Positions 51,242-54,216 of a stretch of 54,216 nt of DNA are shown piece after piece (position 1 is the first letter of the stretch; each line of letters opens with the position of its first letter). Below the pieces are notes generated by a model that was given only the letters and a program-made list of their open reading frames with translations, was not told the origin of the DNA and did no database searches. Both the position numbers and the translations under genes were made by a program. Source of the stretch: Metasolibacillus sp. (lineage in GTDB: Bacteria > Bacillota > Bacilli > Bacillales_A > Planococcaceae); the NCBI RefSeq assembly GCF_025291715.1, contig NZ_JAMBIZ010000025.1:1-54216 (forward strand), written 5' to 3'.

Positions 51242-52957
51242 TTGTTTACGGTATTCAAACGAAAAGAAAATGTTCAGGATTTTTTTACAAGAGGTACGGA
51301 TTTACAAGTGACTGGACGTTTCTATGATATTCTTGCTTTCAATCATTTTTCACAGCAGGACCAACAAAATTTATTAAAAATTTCACAACATATTCAAGAT
51401 GCTACCCCATCGTTAGAGCAATTTTTAGTGCGACATTTAGATGAAATTGCGCCACCGACTGGACATTCGGTATCTAGCCAACAAATTGCTGCGTATTTAC
51501 AGCGCTTTTTTAATGCCGAGCGGGATAATGACTATGTCAATCAGCTTATTAAATTTTTTAATATGCTACGTGAGCAGCGCTTTGAAATAGGCAAATTAGT
51601 TGTTGTTTGGAACCAATTATCATTTTATATACTGTCACATGTATTACATAAGCAATCTGCTGGAAATGAATTTTTTAAAACGATGGCAGCGGCGATTAAT
51701 ATTGAATTGCAGCTTTTAACAGAGGTTTGTGCTGAGCGTTTTATGGAGGATGTTATTACAGAGGTGGCTACATTAACAGATGCACATGCGCGCATTATGC
51801 ATATGAAGGATTTAGTAATAAGCTTAAATAATCAAACGGAGGAAATTGCCTCCTCTTCTGCTGGGATAGAGGAGCTGACATCTTCCATTGCTGAGGTTGC
51901 CCGCACTTCTACGCGCATTGCCGAAAAGACAAGCGAATCTGTTACTTATGCAGCAAAAGGTCAGCAGGCTATTGAGCATGCCTTACAGGAAATTTTCACG
52001 ACAGAAGAAACATTTACGACAATTGTTGATGGCTTTACTAACTTGCAAAAATATGTGGATGATATCGAGCAAGTTGTCATTTTAATTAATCAAATTGCGG
52101 ACCAAACGAATTTATTAGCGCTGAATGCATCGATTGAGGCAGCACGTGCAGGCGAGCATGGCAAAGGCTTTGCAGTCGTTGCACAGGAAGTGCGCAAGCT
52201 AGCTGAGGGAACGGTATCTGCTTTAGGGGAAGTCTCTCATAATGTCCATGCATTGAAATCATATTCAAATTCCGTTTCACAATCGATTAAAGAAACGACG
52301 CTGACGATTAAAGAAGCAACTACTGAGGCGAAACAATCATTGCCACTTTTAGCCTCCATTGTAGAAGCAATTGAAGGCATTGATGCGGATGTGACAAATA
52401 CTGCCGCTATTTCACAGCAACAGGCAGCAGCACTTGATGATATGTCTGCCCGCATTGCAGATATTGCAAGCATTCAAGAGGATGTTCAAAACTTTAGTGA
52501 TGTTACATCACAGGATATTCATTATTTAGGAAAGGAAATTAATCGTTTCCGTTCAGAGCTAACAAGCAATTATAATGTGACATTATCCAGTATTTCATTA
52601 TTACAATTATCGAAAGCCGACCATATTTTATGGAAATGGCGTGTTTATAATATGTTCTTAGGCTTAGAATATTTACAGCCAAGCGATGTGTCCTCACATA
52701 AAGAATGCCGTCTTGGCAAATGGTATGCAGATGAGCAAACACAGCGTCGTTTAGGCTCACATCAATCATTTATCGAGCTAGATTACTACCATGAGCAAGT
52801 TCATCTATTTGCGAAAAAGGCTGTAGAGGCGTACAATAATGGTAATATCCAAATTGCGGATGACTGCTTACAAGAAATTAATCAAGCGTCAGAGAAAGTG
52901 CTGCATTATATTAATGATTTAATTGCAATACTTTCGAAGGAAAGACAATCTATTTAA
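51242..52957 (+). CDS. Soluble chemoreceptor: globin-like sensor, MCP signalling domain and CZB domain
   Basis: The 571-residue protein has no membrane helix. Residues about 25-170 resemble the protoglobin sensor of HemAT. An MCP signalling region follows, with its tip [20 protein letters not shown] (about 280-300) and [16 protein letters not shown]. The last 110 residues form a CZB zinc-binding domain: [22 protein letters not shown] and [13 protein letters not shown]. The F-helix region ([18 protein letters not shown]) has no histidine where HemAT binds haem. TTG 51242 follows GGGAGTG; ATG 51221 has no site. Confidence 0.85.
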   Translation: MFTVFKRKENVQDFFTRGTDLQVTGRFYDILAFNHFSQQDQQNLLKISQHIQDATPSLEQFLVRHLDEIAPPTGHSVSSQQIAAYLQRFFNAERDNDYVNQLIKFFNMLREQRFEIGKLVVVWNQLSFYILSHVLHKQSAGNEFFKTMAAAINIELQLLTEVCAERFMEDVITEVATLTDAHARIMHMKDLVISLNNQTEEIASSSAGIEELTSSIAEVARTSTRIAEKTSESVTYAAKGQQAIEHALQEIFTTEETFTTIVDGFTNLQKYVDDIEQVVILINQIADQTNLLALNASIEAARAGEHGKGFAVVAQEVRKLAEGTVSALGEVSHNVHALKSYSNSVSQSIKETTLTIKEATTEAKQSLPLLASIVEAIEGIDADVTNTAAISQQQAAALDDMSARIADIASIQEDVQNFSDVTSQDIHYLGKEINRFRSELTSNYNVTLSSISLLQLSKADHILWKWRVYNMFLGLEYLQPSDVSSHKECRLGKWYADEQTQRRLGSHQSFIELDYYHEQVHLFAKKAVEAYNNGNIQIADDCLQEINQASEKVLHYINDLIAILSKERQSI

Positions 52958-52974
52958 AGGAGTGTCGATTCACG

Positions 52975-53253
52975 ATGAAACGTGCACGTGTGATATTTTC
53001 TGGAGATGCTACTGGAACGGGACATCGCTTTTTTGTTAAACAAAAAGCACTTGAGCTTGGCTTAAAAGGTTATTGCGTATTAAATGAACAAAATAATATC
53101 GAAGCCGAGATTGAAGGCACTACTCCCGCTGTAGATGAATTTATTCAATTTGTTCAACAAGGTGTGAGCCTACAAGCGCAATCAAACCGTTTTACATTGG
53201 AAGTTTTTGATGACTTAAAAGGCTATAAAACGATGAAAACAGATATTATATAA
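52975..53253 (+). CDS. Acylphosphatase-like protein
   Basis: The 92-residue protein has the acylphosphatase fold pattern: the phosphate loop with catalytic arginine as GDATGTGHRFFVKQKALELG, and GYCVLNEQNN supplying the asparagine. The loop differs from the usual QGVGFR, so activity may be altered. ATG 52975 follows AAAGGAG. It lies 17 bases after the chemoreceptor gene and is probably cotranscribed, perhaps acting on acetyl-phosphate-like pools. Confidence 0.85.
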   Translation: MKRARVIFSGDATGTGHRFFVKQKALELGLKGYCVLNEQNNIEAEIEGTTPAVDEFIQFVQQGVSLQAQSNRFTLEVFDDLKGYKTMKTDII

Positions 53254-53261
53254 GCTTCGGT

Positions 53262-53304
53262 TTGTAGACAAAGTCAGCAAAGGCTTTGTCTACATTTATT
53301 TTCA
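53262..53304 (+). terminator. Terminator of the chemoreceptor operon
   Basis: An 11-bp perfect stem (53263-53273 with 53284-53294) is followed by TTTATTTTC. Confidence 0.8.
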
Positions 53305-53382
53305 TCCTTTTCAACGTTAAAATTTGAAGGTGGATGAAACTTTTTGTCGGCTAGCTCGTATTTAAGTAGTAACAATCTATTA

Positions 53383-53494
53383 AGGAGCATTCCTGTTAAA
53401 AGGATTTTCAGGGACTTGAAATCCAAAAAGCCCTCTAGTATGATGCATGAGTGTCAACGGTCATTGACCCAATACATCTACGAGAGGACTACTT
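53383..53494 (+). mobile_element. Left end of the IS110-family element (candidate bridge-RNA region)
   Basis: This is a non-coding stretch immediately upstream of the transposase with paired segments such as GTCAACGG/TCATTGAC around 53453-53468. In IS110-group elements the bridge RNA is encoded here. The exact left boundary is not visible, as IS110 elements lack clear terminal repeats. Confidence 0.4.
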
Positions 53495-54216
53495 ATGAAT
53501 TCTAATACGAACCATAAAATTAATCAAGTAACGGAAAATACACTCGTCATCGGCATTGATATCGCCAAACACAAACACTTCGCTTGTGCTATCGATGATC
53601 GAGGTCGGGTGCTCCAAAAATCATTTTCAATCGCCCAATCACATATTGGATTTGAAGCCTTTTATGAGCGGCTGCTTGCGTTAAAAGCTGCTCATGAAAA
53701 ACAGGAGATTCTCGTTGGTTTTGAGCCAACAGGACATTATTGGATGAACCTAGCGGCGTTTTTAACGAACTACGGCATCCCGTTTGTGATGGTCAATCCA
53801 ATGCACGTCAATCGTTCCAAGGAATTAGACGACAACCTACAAACAAAGAATGACCAAAAAGACGCACTTGTCATCGCCCGTCTCATGCGGGATGGTCGCT
53901 TCAATTATCCACGTATTTTGGATGGAGTGGAAGCAGAATTACGCAACGGCGCAACAGTACGTTCAAAGATTCAGGAAGATTTAAATGCCCTACAAAACCG
54001 CATAATTCGTTGGCTAGATCGCTTTTTCCCTGAATTTACACAAGTCTTCAAAAGCTTCGGGAAAATGGCCTATGCGGTGCTTGAAAAAACACCTTTACCA
54101 ACTGATATTGTAGGCAAACAACCAGAAGAATTATTATTTTTATATCGCCAAGTAGACGGTATGCAAAGTCCGCAGCTACCAAAGGCCAGACAATTAGTCG
54201 AGATTGCGCAGTCATC
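53495..54216 (+). CDS. IS110-family transposase (DEDD type), truncated by the window end
   Basis: ATG 53495 after GAGAGGAC opens a frame that runs off the window (240 codons seen). The N-terminal catalytic domain shows the acidic residues in IGIDIAKHKHFA, VGFEPTGHYW and KNDQKDALVIARLM. IS110 enzymes are RuvC-like DEDD recombinases guided by a bridge RNA. The C-terminal serine domain is not in the window. The frame is intact so far. Confidence 0.92.
   Translation, partial: MNSNTNHKINQVTENTLVIGIDIAKHKHFACAIDDRGRVLQKSFSIAQSHIGFEAFYERLLALKAAHEKQEILVGFEPTGHYWMNLAAFLTNYGIPFVMVNPMHVNRSKELDDNLQTKNDQKDALVIARLMRDGRFNYPRILDGVEAELRNGATVRSKIQEDLNALQNRIIRWLDRFFPEFTQVFKSFGKMAYAVLEKTPLPTDIVGKQPEELLFLYRQVDGMQSPQLPKARQLVEIAQS

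Overview
The window looks like chromosomal DNA of a low-GC, spore-former-type Bacillota, most like Lysinibacillus/Solibacillus or a related Planococcaceae genus. Reasons: AT-rich sequence, strong AGGAGG ribosome-binding sites, frequent TTG/GTG starts, intrinsic terminators after most genes, an SLH-domain surface protein, a ykkCD guanidine-I riboswitch operon, AzlCD, a TmrB-like protein, a YkpA-type ABC-F protein and two 66-residue cold-shock proteins. This placement is inferred from gene content, not computed. I see no rRNA, tRNA or CRISPR array.

Layout. 1-70 is the 3' end of a group II intron (domains V and VI). 310-7390: VanZ-family protein, PAS-GGDEF-EAL c-di-GMP protein, a XerC/D-like recombinase, a 5'-truncated MFS gene, a DinB-fold protein, a lipoprotein and a 35-codon membrane peptide. 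7474-12530: a decayed alkD-like gene, an ArsR-SulP operon with a 38-bp palindromic operator, an MFS transporter divergent from a Crp/Fnr regulator, and a coiled-coil repeat protein. 12601-17422: guanidine-riboswitch-controlled SMR pair, aminoglycoside 6-adenylyltransferase, a degenerate recombinase paralogue, a crotonase and a P-loop/Asp23-like fusion. 17622-24609: SLH protein, aminotransferase, lipoprotein, AI-2E exporter family, LytR-CpsA-Psr ligase, MsrA, AzlCD and a lipoprotein. 24659-31934: recQ (flanked by a 22-bp direct repeat), HMG-CoA lyase-like, CynX-like MFS, ABC-F, and a YwnB/YwnA-like pair. 32057-44838: two csp genes with matching terminator-type leaders, small membrane proteins, TmrB-like, an SgrR/MFS pair that has lost both 5' ends, stress and nucleotide-hydrolase genes, a VOC gene split by a small structured insertion, and methyltransferases. 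44958-54216: envelope genes of unknown role, Nudix, ECF sigma/anti-sigma, 3-hydroxyacyl-CoA dehydrogenase, a soluble globin-MCP-CZB chemoreceptor, acylphosphatase, and the start of an IS110-family transposase.

Common threads are antibiotic and cation resistance, redox and nucleotide housekeeping, membrane transport, and several genes in decay (MFS x2, alkD, sgrR, an SDR, VOC and a small membrane gene).

The most unusual signals are: (1) a small structured element with AATC borders present in two copies (3571-3714 and 43773-43961), one of which interrupts a VOC gene so cleanly that removing it and one border restores a 133-codon frame; (2) near-identical intrinsic-terminator hairpins in the 5' leaders of both cold-shock genes; (3) recQ flanked by a 22-bp direct repeat that separates the upstream lyase gene from what looks like its terminator; (4) an ECF anti-sigma-like protein carrying what resembles a catalytically dead signal-peptidase fold; and (5) a cytosolic globin-type chemoreceptor apparently without the haem-ligating histidine.
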